Below, one piece after another: positions 50,056 through 58,229 of a stretch of DNA of 64,000 bases. The stretch's first letter is position 1, and each line of letters opens with the position of its first letter. The stretch is taken from positions 1 to 64,000 of the IMG/VR virus record IMGVR_UViG_3300026292_000623, one strand, 5' to 3'. The translations under genes were made by a program, and so were the position numbers. This DNA comes from a virus. The notes under the pieces were generated by a model. The model was given only the letters and a program-made list of their open reading frames with translations. It was not told the DNA's origin and searched no databases.

Positions 50056-51035
50056 TACTTAACACCTATTAACATAAACCTATTGTATAAATGAGTATCT
50101 AACTCACCCTCATATAAAATACTTTGCATAGGATATTTCTTTTTAACGTCTTCTATATCTTTACAACAATTAACGTGTTGCTCGTTGCTGAAGTAATCAT
50201 TTTGATGTAACAATACAAATGTTCCTTTTGGTAAATTCTCATACCAAGTATTATCCATATGTTCACAACTAGTATTAATTACTAGATGTATTTTTCCTCT
50301 ATCAATAAAACTATTATCATAGATATCTTGAGGAAGTAATTTGCCTGCGTCTTTGTGCTTTTGTTCTAAGTCAGCACTATACGTTAACATATTTTTATCA
50401 TTCCATCTAATTTTGTTTACATCTGTTGTAATAGGTGTAAACTTTTCTTCTTTAACTTCATTAGGATATAATCTTTTACTTGGCTCAATAACATTTTGAT
50501 CTAAGTCTAAACTCCATATCTTAGAAACATCAAATTGTGAGAATAACATATGAGCAATAAAGTTATACCAGCCTCCATAAAATACTACGTTACCTATAGG
50601 ACCATCAACTACTTTTGCTAGTTCGCTTACTAGCCATAGTTTACTTTTAACTTGGCCTCTACTTAAGAAGTCATTCATGTCAGGCATCTCTGCGGCCTTA
50701 TCGCCGTCTGCCCAATAGTTAATAAACTTACATATGTTTACTAAGAAAGGATCTTCAAACATATATTTTCTGAATAGTGTTGCAACTAACTGTGGTTTAA
50801 TTTCTACGTCATCTAATTGTTCGTGTAATAATACATTCATCCAAGCCTTCACGTGTGCAGGATTTGAATTAGGCATATTAGCTAGATCAATCATAACATC
50901 ACGTTTCCTATACCAATTATCATGATATAGAGCTTTGTGTACATTTTCCCATCGGCCTGCTTGACCATTAAAGTCAAAGTATTCACTTAACCCATTCATC
51001 CAATGGTATTGTTCTTTAAACTCAGACAACTTCAT
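50055..51035 (-). CDS. Methyltransferase-like protein
   Basis: A 326-residue protein. The middle has VVFYGGWYNFIAHMLF then KIWSLDLDQNVIEPSKRLY, which resembles a degenerate class I SAM-binding motif I (with acidic 'D-x-D' after strand beta-2), and INTSCEHMDNTWYENLPKGTFVLLHQND resembles motif IV-VI. The N-terminal 120 residues are helical. It may methylate a small molecule, peptide or glycan. It overlaps the glycosyltransferase-like gene upstream by 14 nt. Confidence 0.6.
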   Translation of the reverse strand: MKLSEFKEQYHWMNGLSEYFDFNGQAGRWENVHKALYHDNWYRKRDVMIDLANMPNSNPAHVKAWMNVLLHEQLDDVEIKPQLVATLFRKYMFEDPFLVNICKFINYWADGDKAAEMPDMNDFLSRGQVKSKLWLVSELAKVVDGPIGNVVFYGGWYNFIAHMLFSQFDVSKIWSLDLDQNVIEPSKRLYPNEVKEEKFTPITTDVNKIRWNDKNMLTYSADLEQKHKDAGKLLPQDIYDNSFIDRGKIHLVINTSCEHMDNTWYENLPKGTFVLLHQNDYFSNEQHVNCCKDIEDVKKKYPMQSILYEGELDTHLYNRFMLIGVK

Positions 51036-51726
51036 TAAATTTCTCCTTTAACCACTTCCAGTCATTAATCTTTCTTAATGCTTCTGTGTTATTTTTATAA
51101 TGCTCTCCAAAGTCTTTACCTTGATTAGCACCTAATATAGCATAGTCACCGTATCTTCTATTGTCTCCACGTGTACACCATACTTCAAGTCTATATGCGT
51201 CATCAACTTGTTTGTTGTGATCAATAATATTACTTGACAACTTTGTGCATTCACGAAATGCACTACGCCATGTATTAAATGGATCTGTATTAAAAGCCGT
51301 AACATTACTTATCTCAAATTTAGGAACAAACTTTGCTCCTATACTTGTAGTCATATCTACTTTAAATTCTTCTACTGCTAGTAAGTTCTTTTTAGGAAAT
51401 AGTTTAAGTCCGCCATATCCATATATTAAATCGTTTATAGGATTATGACTCCTATATGTAAATACACATTCTGTTTCCGGAACACCAGGATATGCTTCTC
51501 TTCTATCACTAGGCTCAAACTTAAACTGAAAGTTTTCTTGGATAACTGCATCAGCATCACATACATAAAAATAGCTAGTATTTGATTCTTCAGCACAGGC
51601 TTTGTGTGCATTTAGTAATCCTTCAATGCCATCTATACGTTTTGCGTGTGGTGCTTTTAATTTTAGTATCTCAAAATTATCATCTGCCTCTGGCTCTCCA
51701 AAGGTTAACATAAAAACATCTAACAT
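51022..51726 (-). CDS. Glycosyltransferase-like, GT-A type
   Basis: A 234-residue protein. TSYFYVCDADAVIQENFQF contains a DxD metal motif (DAD) preceded by a beta strand, typical of GT-A glycosyltransferases, and PHAKRIDGIEGLLNAHKACAEE is the helical region before it. I recall related proteins in pelagiphages and cyanophages. The donor and acceptor are unknown. It is linked to the methyltransferase-like gene by overlap. Confidence 0.65.
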   Translation of the reverse strand: MLDVFMLTFGEPEADDNFEILKLKAPHAKRIDGIEGLLNAHKACAEESNTSYFYVCDADAVIQENFQFKFEPSDRREAYPGVPETECVFTYRSHNPINDLIYGYGGLKLFPKKNLLAVEEFKVDMTTSIGAKFVPKFEISNVTAFNTDPFNTWRSAFRECTKLSSNIIDHNKQVDDAYRLEVWCTRGDNRRYGDYAILGANQGKDFGEHYKNNTEALRKINDWKWLKEKFNEVV

Positions 51727-51736
51727 ATAATTCTCT

Positions 51737-52363
51737 CTAACTTTCGCGAACTGCTCGATCTACTTCAAAGTCTAACCAATATGGATCAGCTGGTTTGATG
51801 TATTTCTTGTTCGCATCTTCTTTTAGAATCTCATCTATTTCTGGATCCCAATAAGCAATAGGCCAATCTAGATCTCTACTTACTTGTTCCAAATAACTGC
51901 TCTTATACAAATACAATAGTTCTTGACTTAAAAAGCTACACTTTTGATTCTCTAATAACCATTTAAAGTTTTCTTTTGCTATTGGTGTTGTATGAGTTTT
52001 TCTAATTCTCTTTTGTTGATATTCTAATATAGTTTGATCTCTACCAATAATTGCTATATCAACTGCATCAACATATTCTTCTGCTATTTTAATAAATTCT
52101 TTATATCTAGGGACTACTGGTTCTTGATTTTTAAAATATGGACAACTTACACTAGTAACAAAATGTTCACTTTGTGTCCAGTCGAACTCTCTTAACAACT
52201 CAGGGTCTTGCCACATATCAGCAAATGGTTCGTGATGGTGTCCTTCCCAATAAGTATTGAGTAGGCTTTTCCAACCATATACATCTTCATGTACTGCTAA
52301 ACATTTACTGAAAACATGATTGCCTGAACCTTGCGGTCCGGTTATAATTAATAATCTGCTCAT
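51737..52363 (-). CDS. P-loop sulfotransferase/kinase-like protein
   Basis: A 208-residue protein. LLIITGPQGSGNHVFSKCL at the N-terminus is a P-loop like that of sulfotransferases and small-molecule kinases, and DIAIIGRDQTILEYQQKR fits the 3'-phosphate-binding segment. It resembles the proteins at 12561 and 32359 only in general layout. A perfect sigma70 promoter lies at 52373-52401. Confidence 0.6.
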   Translation of the reverse strand: MSRLLIITGPQGSGNHVFSKCLAVHEDVYGWKSLLNTYWEGHHHEPFADMWQDPELLREFDWTQSEHFVTSVSCPYFKNQEPVVPRYKEFIKIAEEYVDAVDIAIIGRDQTILEYQQKRIRKTHTTPIAKENFKWLLENQKCSFLSQELLYLYKSSYLEQVSRDLDWPIAYWDPEIDEILKEDANKKYIKPADPYWLDFEVDRAVRES

Positions 52364-52372
52364 TTATACTCT

Positions 52373-52401
52373 ATTATATACAGTAGTGGTTGATTTGTCA
52401 A
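52373..52401 (-). promoter_or_regulatory. Consensus sigma70 promoter
   Basis: TTGACA (52401-52396), a 17-bp spacer and TATAAT (52378-52373) on the minus strand, directly ahead of ATG 52363. It is next to, and faces away from, the late-like palindrome at 52413. Confidence 0.85.
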
Positions 52402-52412
52402 GCTATACTTAA

Positions 52413-52428
52413 CATAAATATATTTATG
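52413..52428. promoter_or_regulatory. Palindromic late-like promoter at ATG
   Basis: The 16-bp palindrome CATAAATATATTTATG, whose central 14 bp are identical to those at 1363-1376. The plus-strand CATAAATA (52413-52420) would start transcription six bases after its last A, at 52426, exactly the A of the ATG of the radical SAM gene. No Shine-Dalgarno lies upstream. A leaderless late mRNA is the simplest reading. Confidence 0.55.
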
Positions 52429-53634
52429 CTATCTCAATTCCCCACTTCGAACAAAGTAGAATTAGAGCTCACTTCAAAGTGTACTATTAAATGTCCTAAC
52501 TGTCCTAGAACATACCAAGCTGATCGCAGGCATGAATGGGACAATGGTAATATAAAAGAAGATGAGCTAATTAAGTTTCTACAAAGTACAGGTACCAATG
52601 ATTTTAGGTTAACAGGTGCTTATGGTGATGCATTATACCACCCTCAGTTAATAAAAGTACTAAAAGCTATAAAAAGTCTACCTGGTGGTAGGTTTATATT
52701 TGATACTAATGGAAGCTATCGTAAAAAAGAAGATTGGGATGAGATTGGTAAACTAATGGCTAATAATGATTATATTGTTTTTAGTATAGACGGAACTCCA
52801 GAAAACTTTACAAAATATAGAGTAAATGCAGACTGGCCTAGTATTAAAACTGGTGTAGAAACTTTAGTAAGTTATGGAGCTAGGCTTAGATGGAAATATA
52901 TAGTATTTAAATATAATCAAGACTTTGAAACTATGAAAGAAGCATATGATACTGCTACAGAGCTAGGCTTTTTTCAATTTGTTGTAGTTCATACACATAG
53001 AACTCCTCCAGGTATGTTAGCTAGTAAAGAAGATTTTGATGCTAACTTAACTAAACTAGAAGAATATGTTTATAACAAGACCCAAGAAGCATTTGAACGT
53101 TATGGGCATGAATATAAGAAACACATTACTAGATTGAAAATTGCTATTACTCCTAGAACAAGTCAATTTAAAATGAAAGAAATAATTGAAAATAAAGCAC
53201 CAGAAGCACATAGTATTACAATAAAAGATAAGACTACTAAAACTATTGACATTGAAAATAAACCAGTAGTAACAAATAATTTAAAAGAACAAGACAGAAA
53301 TAAAGATAAGTTTGCTACAATGTCAATTACATTTAAAAAAGAAACTGTAGAAACAAAAAGTGTTTACCCACAATGTATGAATATGGATAATTATACTAAC
53401 TTTATATCAAGTGAAGGATTGTTTTTACCTTGCTGTTTCTTACGAGTAGATCAAAAGAAAAACTTTGAAGAAGCTGGTATTACACAAGAAGATATTAAAT
53501 CAATGAGCATATACGAAAACACCCGAGACGAGATCATCTCAGGTGTTGCGTTTAAAAAGATAATGCGTAACTTTGAAAATATGACTATCTGTAAAAGAAT
53601 ATGTCCTAAATCAAAAGTTAAATCAAAACATTAA
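52426..53634 (+). CDS. Radical SAM enzyme with SPASM-like C-terminus
   Basis: A 402-residue plus-strand protein. Radical SAM motif CTIKCPNC (Cys19, 23, 26), LTGAYGDALYHPQ as the SAM loop, and a C-terminal SPASM-like cluster (YPQCMN, LPCCFLR, ICKRICPKSK). A 90-residue charged insertion (MKEIIENKAPEAHS ... TVETKSV) separates core and SPASM domain. ATG 52426 is used; a TTG at 52390 would add 12 residues but has no ribosome site. It is divergent from a sulfotransferase-like gene and related to the enzymes at 47830 and 54133. Confidence 0.86.
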   Translation: MLSQFPTSNKVELELTSKCTIKCPNCPRTYQADRRHEWDNGNIKEDELIKFLQSTGTNDFRLTGAYGDALYHPQLIKVLKAIKSLPGGRFIFDTNGSYRKKEDWDEIGKLMANNDYIVFSIDGTPENFTKYRVNADWPSIKTGVETLVSYGARLRWKYIVFKYNQDFETMKEAYDTATELGFFQFVVVHTHRTPPGMLASKEDFDANLTKLEEYVYNKTQEAFERYGHEYKKHITRLKIAITPRTSQFKMKEIIENKAPEAHSITIKDKTTKTIDIENKPVVTNNLKEQDRNKDKFATMSITFKKETVETKSVYPQCMNMDNYTNFISSEGLFLPCCFLRVDQKKNFEEAGITQEDIKSMSIYENTRDEIISGVAFKKIMRNFENMTICKRICPKSKVKSKH

Positions 53635-54131
53635 TTAGCTAATGGGTTATCCAAAGCTCTTTGTAATCTCTTATTAAGTCTTTCTTCTAATTCTTTCAGT
53701 TTAAGATCAGTACTAGTTCTAAGACTATCAGCTTTTTGTTCGTAGTCAGTTAATAACTGATCACGTTTGTTTTCAAAACGTTGGTCAGCTAAATCAATTG
53801 CTACACGAACATCTTCTTCAGTCTTATTTACATCGTCTTCAACTTGATCAACAATACGTTCTAATCTAACAATATCATCACGTAATCCGTTTTTAATATC
53901 TTTAGAATAGTCTAGTGCTTCGTCAAGTTTAGTCTGAACTATTGCTAGTTCTTCTCTTATTCCGCTAAGATCTGGTGCCACGTATTGTTCGATTTTGTCT
54001 TTCATATTTGAATAGTCTTTGTAAAATTCAAAACCTCCCCATAGTGCCCCACTTATCATACCTAATAAAGGAATTATTAATAATAGTTTACTGCCGCCTA
54101 CTTTCAGGCCTTTGTATTCTATTTCAGCCAT
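53631..54131 (-). CDS. Membrane-anchored coiled-coil protein
   Basis: A 166-residue protein from ATG 54131 (AAGGAGATATAAG upstream; nine upstream codons lack a ribosome site). One N-terminal membrane helix (LLLIIPLLGMISGALWGGF) is followed by about 110 residues of coiled coil with heptads and many Glu/Lys/Asp. It convergently overlaps the radical SAM gene by 4 nt. I recall similar anchored coiled coils in marine T4-like phages. Possible envelope-spanning role. Confidence 0.65.
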   Translation of the reverse strand: MAEIEYKGLKVGGSKLLLIIPLLGMISGALWGGFEFYKDYSNMKDKIEQYVAPDLSGIREELAIVQTKLDEALDYSKDIKNGLRDDIVRLERIVDQVEDDVNKTEEDVRVAIDLADQRFENKRDQLLTDYEQKADSLRTSTDLKLKELEERLNKRLQRALDNPLAN

Positions 54132-54132
54132 C

Positions 54133-54762
54133 TTATATCTCCTTTTCATTTCCATCATGACTCTCTCTTGGAAGCCATTTATCGGAAGGTCTTAATGGAT
54201 CGTTTTCAGAATCCCATCTTCCACTTAATCTAAGTACAAGATTAATTCCGTTGTCTTTTGCTAGTTTCCTAGCTTCGTCTATTTGGTGCTCGTTAAAACT
54301 AAAAGGTATCCATTGCCAGTAGACTTGTTTACCTTTTTTAACACCTAAACACATTGCATCAAATGACTGTTGCCAGTCAATTCCAACTCTATATTTGTGA
54401 GCTGTATCTTTTAGCCCATCAACTCCAAACCATAATTCATTATATTTATTTACATATGAATCATAAAGCTCTTCCCACCAGGATACTTTCTTTCCAGATC
54501 CATTTGTGTGAATTGCAAAGGTATTGTTAGTATTGTCCAACCATTTTGTAAATTCAATTAGGTTAGGATGATATATAGGATCACCCAAGTTACCACACAT
54601 AATAACGTTTTTTGGTTTTGTTTTAATTACTAATTCTTTTGCATGATCTATATCTAAATCATCAATAGTATATCTTCCTCGTCTAATAGTCCTAGGGCAT
54701 TTAGGGCATTCCAATATACACCTTTTACTCATTTCTAAATGTAATAGTATTCCTGTATTCAT
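54133..54762 (-). CDS. Radical SAM core lacking SPASM domain
   Basis: A 209-residue protein consisting of the radical SAM core only: CILECPKC (Cys15, 19, 22), VIMCGNLGDPIYHPN, and ELWFGVDGLKDTAHKYR. It closely resembles the N-terminal 210 residues of the 364-residue enzyme at 47830. Its missing auxiliary domain is encoded by the gene immediately upstream (54759-55046), with a 4-nt ATGA overlap, so the two halves are made together. The split is genuine: both frames have their own start and stop. Confidence 0.83.
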   Translation of the reverse strand: MNTGILLHLEMSKRCILECPKCPRTIRRGRYTIDDLDIDHAKELVIKTKPKNVIMCGNLGDPIYHPNLIEFTKWLDNTNNTFAIHTNGSGKKVSWWEELYDSYVNKYNELWFGVDGLKDTAHKYRVGIDWQQSFDAMCLGVKKGKQVYWQWIPFSFNEHQIDEARKLAKDNGINLVLRLSGRWDSENDPLRPSDKWLPRESHDGNEKEI

Positions 54763-55046
54763 GATTTAACGTGTAACCATTCCTCTGTAGGCTTCTCAAC
54801 TGATGTAAATGGTTTTCTACATTGGTCATAACAAGCCTTTTGTGCCCAATCTTTGGGATTCTCTTTTAAGTTTTTTACAAATTCTTTTAATTGTACATTT
54901 AAAATATCTTCAATAGTATTATAGTTTAAATTCCATTTTCTATTTTCATTTATTCTTCCTTTTTCACCTAACCAGCAACAAGGCCTTACTTGACTATTAG
55001 AAGTAACATAAAGTCTTTCAGCATTTTCACATTTTGGATAAATCAT
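54759..55046 (-). CDS. Stand-alone SPASM domain
   Basis: A 95-residue protein equivalent to the C-terminal domain of SPASM radical SAM enzymes: KCENAERLYVTSNSQVRPCC (Cys6, 23, 24) and KACYDQCRKPF (Cys72, 76). It aligns by pattern with the LIMPCCWTAG region of the enzyme at 47830. It would bind auxiliary [4Fe-4S] cluster(s) and probably forms a complex with the core encoded downstream. Gene order (auxiliary domain first) mirrors the domain order of the twitch-first fusions. Confidence 0.78.
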   Translation of the reverse strand: MIYPKCENAERLYVTSNSQVRPCCWLGEKGRINENRKWNLNYNTIEDILNVQLKEFVKNLKENPKDWAQKACYDQCRKPFTSVEKPTEEWLHVKS

Positions 55047-55158
55047 ATAAACTTGCTCTTTCTAATTTTAAATAATCGTTTGTAGAGTGTGCTGGCTTAA
55101 CACAGAAAGCTAATATTCCTAGCATTATGAATAGTAATAATGTAAATCTTAAGTCCAT
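55027..55158 (-). CDS. Small exported peptide (43 aa)
   Basis: A 43-residue ORF from ATG 55158 with a signal-peptide-like start (MDLRFTLLLFIMLGILAFCV, cleavage near AHS) and a short hydrophilic mature part. GAGGG lies about 7-10 nt upstream. An in-frame ATG eight codons earlier overlaps the stop of the gene at 55179 (ATGA). It overlaps the start of the SPASM gene by 20 nt. Confidence 0.5.
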   Translation of the reverse strand: MDLRFTLLLFIMLGILAFCVKPAHSTNDYLKLERASLYDLSKM

Positions 55159-55178
55159 CCTGCTACCCTCTATATCCG

Positions 55179-55517
55179 TCATTTGTTTGTTCTTTCTTTA
55201 AAATTAAATTGTAATCCAAACACAACTCCTGCTCTGTTTTCTTCTAATGCTGGCATTACAAAAAAATTCTTATATCTTAACCTTGTCATTGGTACAACAT
55301 CATAATCATATCCAGTAGCAACTCCAAGATCTAATGTCAAGTCTTCACTTATGTTTAACTTGTATGCCCCTACTAAACTTGTTCTATCTAAACTATTATA
55401 GTATGCACCCACAATAGTCTTATCTGTTTCACATACGGCATAAGGATGTGCTTGATTATACTCATTTGCTAATCCTATATGCATAGACAGAGCCAAACCT
55501 AATACTAGACAACTCAT
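55179..55517 (-). CDS. Exported small beta-barrel-like protein
   Basis: A 112-residue protein with a signal peptide (MSCLVLGLALSMHIGLA) and alternating amphipathic strands (TSLVGAYKLNISEDLTLDLGV; FFVMPALEENRAGVVFGLQFNF). The pattern suggests a small outer-membrane barrel, of the PagP-like/OmpW-like kind I remember in marine phage genomes. It overlaps the start of a large exported protein gene by 1 nt. Confidence 0.62.
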   Translation of the reverse strand: MSCLVLGLALSMHIGLANEYNQAHPYAVCETDKTIVGAYYNSLDRTSLVGAYKLNISEDLTLDLGVATGYDYDVVPMTRLRYKNFFVMPALEENRAGVVFGLQFNFKERTNK

Positions 55518-57670
55518 TATTCCATACCCTCATATTGCATATCAACCATTTTCTTATGTAATAGTTCACTTGCTAGTCCATTTCTTAACCCACGTTGGTT
55601 CTCTGGTATTTTCTTATCTTGATATATTGCTTCTGGTTGATAAAAGTTTATGCCTGGTATATTATATTTACCGTATTCATTAAAACCCGGCACATAATTA
55701 ATTAGTGATGCAATTAATTGTTGTAAGGCCGCCTGGTCTTTTAATGATTGTGCTTCTCCCATTAATATTGCTAATTTTTCTAATTTCTTTTTAATAATTT
55801 CTTTCATTTTCTTTTTCTTAGCCGCCGCTTTTTCTTTAGCAGATAATTTCTTTACTTTTTTATTTTTTGTTTCTTTTTTAACTACAACTTCTTCGCTATC
55901 TGATTCTTCTTTTTCTTCACTTTCTTTTTCTTCTGATTCTTCTTCTTTTTCATCAGTACTTTCCTCTTCAGTACTTTCCTCTTCAGTGCTTTCTTCCTCT
56001 GTAGACTCTTCCTCAGTACTTTCCTCTTCTGTAGTTTCTTCCTCTGTAGTTTCTTCTTCTGTAGTTTCCTCTTCTACTGTATTTTCTTCTGTTGTTTCTT
56101 CTGTTGTACTATCTTCTGTTGTTGTTTCATTGTTTGTATCTGTTTCTGGTTCAGATACTTCTGGTTCCATTTCTAGTTCTTGTTCAATTTCATTTTCTAC
56201 TTCTTGCTCTATTGATTCTATGCTTATATCTGGTAATTCTATTTCTATATCTGGTATCTCTACTTCTGGTGTTGTGTTTGTATTGTTAGTTCCAACACCT
56301 GTATCAATTTCTATTTCAGGTAATGCTATTTCTGGCTCTGGGGCTGTAGGAATAACTACGATTGGTAAGTCAGGAGTTTCAAGTATATCATCTACTATGG
56401 AATCACCTGTTCCAGTTCCATCATCTATATCAGTAGGATCAGAAGGTGTAACTGGTGCTACATAACCTGGACACATATCATCATATTGTGGATTAAGTAA
56501 ACATTGTTTATCAAAGTATGCTTGTTCATAACCTGTACATTGTACTGAATATGTTGCATCTAAATCACATTGTTGCTTTAAGTATGCGGCTTCGTATCCA
56601 TCACAACTGCTATCGTGTAAAGGATCTAAATTACATTGTTGAGTTAAGTAAGCGGCCGCATATCCATCACAGCCGGTATCATACAATGCATCTAAACTAC
56701 ATTGTTGATTGTAATAGGCTGTGGCATAACCTGCACACCCACTATCATATAAAGGATTAGCGGCACATTGGGCATTATAGAATGCTTGAGCATAACCTGG
56801 ACACCCTGCATCATATAATGCATTGGCGGCACAATTTGTATCATATTCATATTGTGCAAGAGCCGTCGCATAACCTGGACAACTAGGATCGTATAAGGCT
56901 GTATCTGTGCAAGGGTTTGTTCTATATGTAAACCATGTTTGTAAATCACTTACAACTGGTCCATAATATCCATCCCAAGCACCTTTGTCTGCTCCTACAA
57001 ATCTAAAACGAACATCACCTAATTGATTTGGTGTGTATATTGTTCCTATTTTATCTACGTGATTATAAAATTCTATATTACCTTCTACTACTTGCCAACG
57101 TACTGATCCTTGTGTTACTTCATTTGCACTATGACTATTTGCTCCATTCCACAGATACCATTTATCCATAGACCAAGTCTCTGATTTAATTACTGTACCA
57201 TTTGCATCAGTAATTTCAATATCAACAACTAATTGGTCCCATTGATTTTTGTAAGCACCATCAAGTACTTCACCTGTATTTTGATTTACTCTGTTGTTAA
57301 GATTGTTGTTACAAAAATTACTTGCTGTTCCACTACCTTGATTTGATGTATTGAAGCAATGAACATACTTCCATTTGTAGTGAGCTTTGTCTACACTTAT
57401 TCCTGATGCTGATAATGCTTGATTGATTGCTACGGTTAGTTCAAATGTATTAACACATTCTCCCCATCTTACAGTTTGTTTACTCCAGTTTGAACTGTTT
57501 ACTTGGGCCGCGGTAGTGCCAGAAGGACAGCCACCATAAGGAGCTGTTATAGTCCCTTGACTTAAATTTTGTGTAGTAGGAGAAGTAGTAGTGTCTGCTA
57601 AACTGTTAGAGTAACAGAAGCAACAACAAACTAGCACCAACACCCATAGCCGCGCCTTCAAGTTTATCAT
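55517..57670 (-). CDS. Exported cysteine-repeat protein with Glu-rich linker
   Basis: A 717-residue exported protein. A signal peptide (LWVLVLVCCCFCYSNSLA) leads to an N-terminal domain of about 230 residues, then eight tandem units of about 20 residues with Cys-x3-(L/P)-x-Y-(D/S)-x3-C-x-GY (residues 252-405), a Pro/Ile/Glu-rich section, a TEE/STE-rich acidic linker (about 520-590) and a Lys-rich helical C-terminus. It might be a virion or envelope-associated protein. Similar Cys/GY repeats appear, as I recall, in marine T4-like phages. It overlaps the upstream gene by 65 nt. Confidence 0.72.
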   Translation of the reverse strand: MINLKARLWVLVLVCCCFCYSNSLADTTTSPTTQNLSQGTITAPYGGCPSGTTAAQVNSSNWSKQTVRWGECVNTFELTVAINQALSASGISVDKAHYKWKYVHCFNTSNQGSGTASNFCNNNLNNRVNQNTGEVLDGAYKNQWDQLVVDIEITDANGTVIKSETWSMDKWYLWNGANSHSANEVTQGSVRWQVVEGNIEFYNHVDKIGTIYTPNQLGDVRFRFVGADKGAWDGYYGPVVSDLQTWFTYRTNPCTDTALYDPSCPGYATALAQYEYDTNCAANALYDAGCPGYAQAFYNAQCAANPLYDSGCAGYATAYYNQQCSLDALYDTGCDGYAAAYLTQQCNLDPLHDSSCDGYEAAYLKQQCDLDATYSVQCTGYEQAYFDKQCLLNPQYDDMCPGYVAPVTPSDPTDIDDGTGTGDSIVDDILETPDLPIVVIPTAPEPEIALPEIEIDTGVGTNNTNTTPEVEIPDIEIELPDISIESIEQEVENEIEQELEMEPEVSEPETDTNNETTTEDSTTEETTEENTVEEETTEEETTEEETTEEESTEEESTEEESTEEESTEEESTDEKEEESEEKESEEKEESDSEEVVVKKETKNKKVKKLSAKEKAAAKKKKMKEIIKKKLEKLAILMGEAQSLKDQAALQQLIASLINYVPGFNEYGKYNIPGINFYQPEAIYQDKKIPENQRGLRNGLASELLHKKMVDMQYEGME
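56460..56915 (-). repeat. Tandem ~60-bp Cys/Gly-Tyr coding repeats
   Basis: Eight degenerate tandem units of about 60 bp encode the repeat C-x3-L-Y-D-x2-C-x-GY-x-x-A(Y/L)-x-x-Q within the 717-residue exported protein. The cysteine pair spacing is constant, with other positions varying. The repeats probably form small disulfide-stabilised modules outside the cytoplasm. Confidence 0.8.
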
Positions 57671-58157
57671 TTTTACGTGTTTCCTGTTCTATGGCACTAG
57701 GTAAAAGTTCTTTATTCTCTTCAGCGTCCCATTCTGCTTGAGCTTCTTCACCTATCTTACCTCTAAATGGACAAGGAGTTCCTGCCATCTCCATGGCTTT
57801 GAATACTCTTGCGTCCTGACACATAATACTTACTGCGGCGACCTTCATACCCATATCATAAATTGTTTTAGATAACTTGAGTCTTTCACAGTTTAAATCT
57901 CTAACTGTTGATCCTCCACTAATACCTAGTATCTGGGTTTGTACTGCACCAGATACACCTACTGTACATAGGTCTGAATTACTGCTATTGATACTTGGTG
58001 ATATTGCACTTGGTGGTGGGCTTTTTACTGTCGTTTCTGTTGTCCCTTTTGTAGTGACATTGCTTGTTGATTCTGTTACGATAGGGTCTGACAATGCCTG
58101 CCCAGCAAATAACGTAACGATTGCAAATATAAAAAATGCTCTAATAAATACTGTCAT
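57606..58157 (-). CDS. Exported protein with C-terminal hydrophobic anchor
   Basis: A 183-residue protein. Signal peptide (FIRAFFIFAIVTLFAGQALS), a Ser/Thr-rich segment, a middle part with three conserved Cys (DLCTVGV, DLNCERL, MCQDAR) and TPCPF, a Glu-rich helix and a C-terminal hydrophobic end GASLLLLLLL that may anchor it. It shares the gene border with the cysteine-repeat protein (65-nt overlap), suggesting the pair works in one envelope or virion structure. Confidence 0.62.
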   Translation of the reverse strand: MTVFIRAFFIFAIVTLFAGQALSDPIVTESTSNVTTKGTTETTVKSPPPSAISPSINSSNSDLCTVGVSGAVQTQILGISGGSTVRDLNCERLKLSKTIYDMGMKVAAVSIMCQDARVFKAMEMAGTPCPFRGKIGEEAQAEWDAEENKELLPSAIEQETRKNDKLEGAAMGVGASLLLLLLL

Positions 58158-58229
58158 AGTATTGTTGACTCCTATATAACATACTAATATCCTAAAGGAT
58201 AATTAACTATATACATATTTATTAAAAGG

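Noticed and set aside
53620-53645. Hairpin CATTA/TAATG between convergent genes
   Set aside because: Only 5 A/T pairs, no T-run; too weak for a terminator.
55986-56465. 159-codon plus-strand frame rich in Ser/Val
   Set aside because: Antisense to the Glu/Thr-rich linker and Pro/Ile section of the 717-residue protein; low-complexity shadow.
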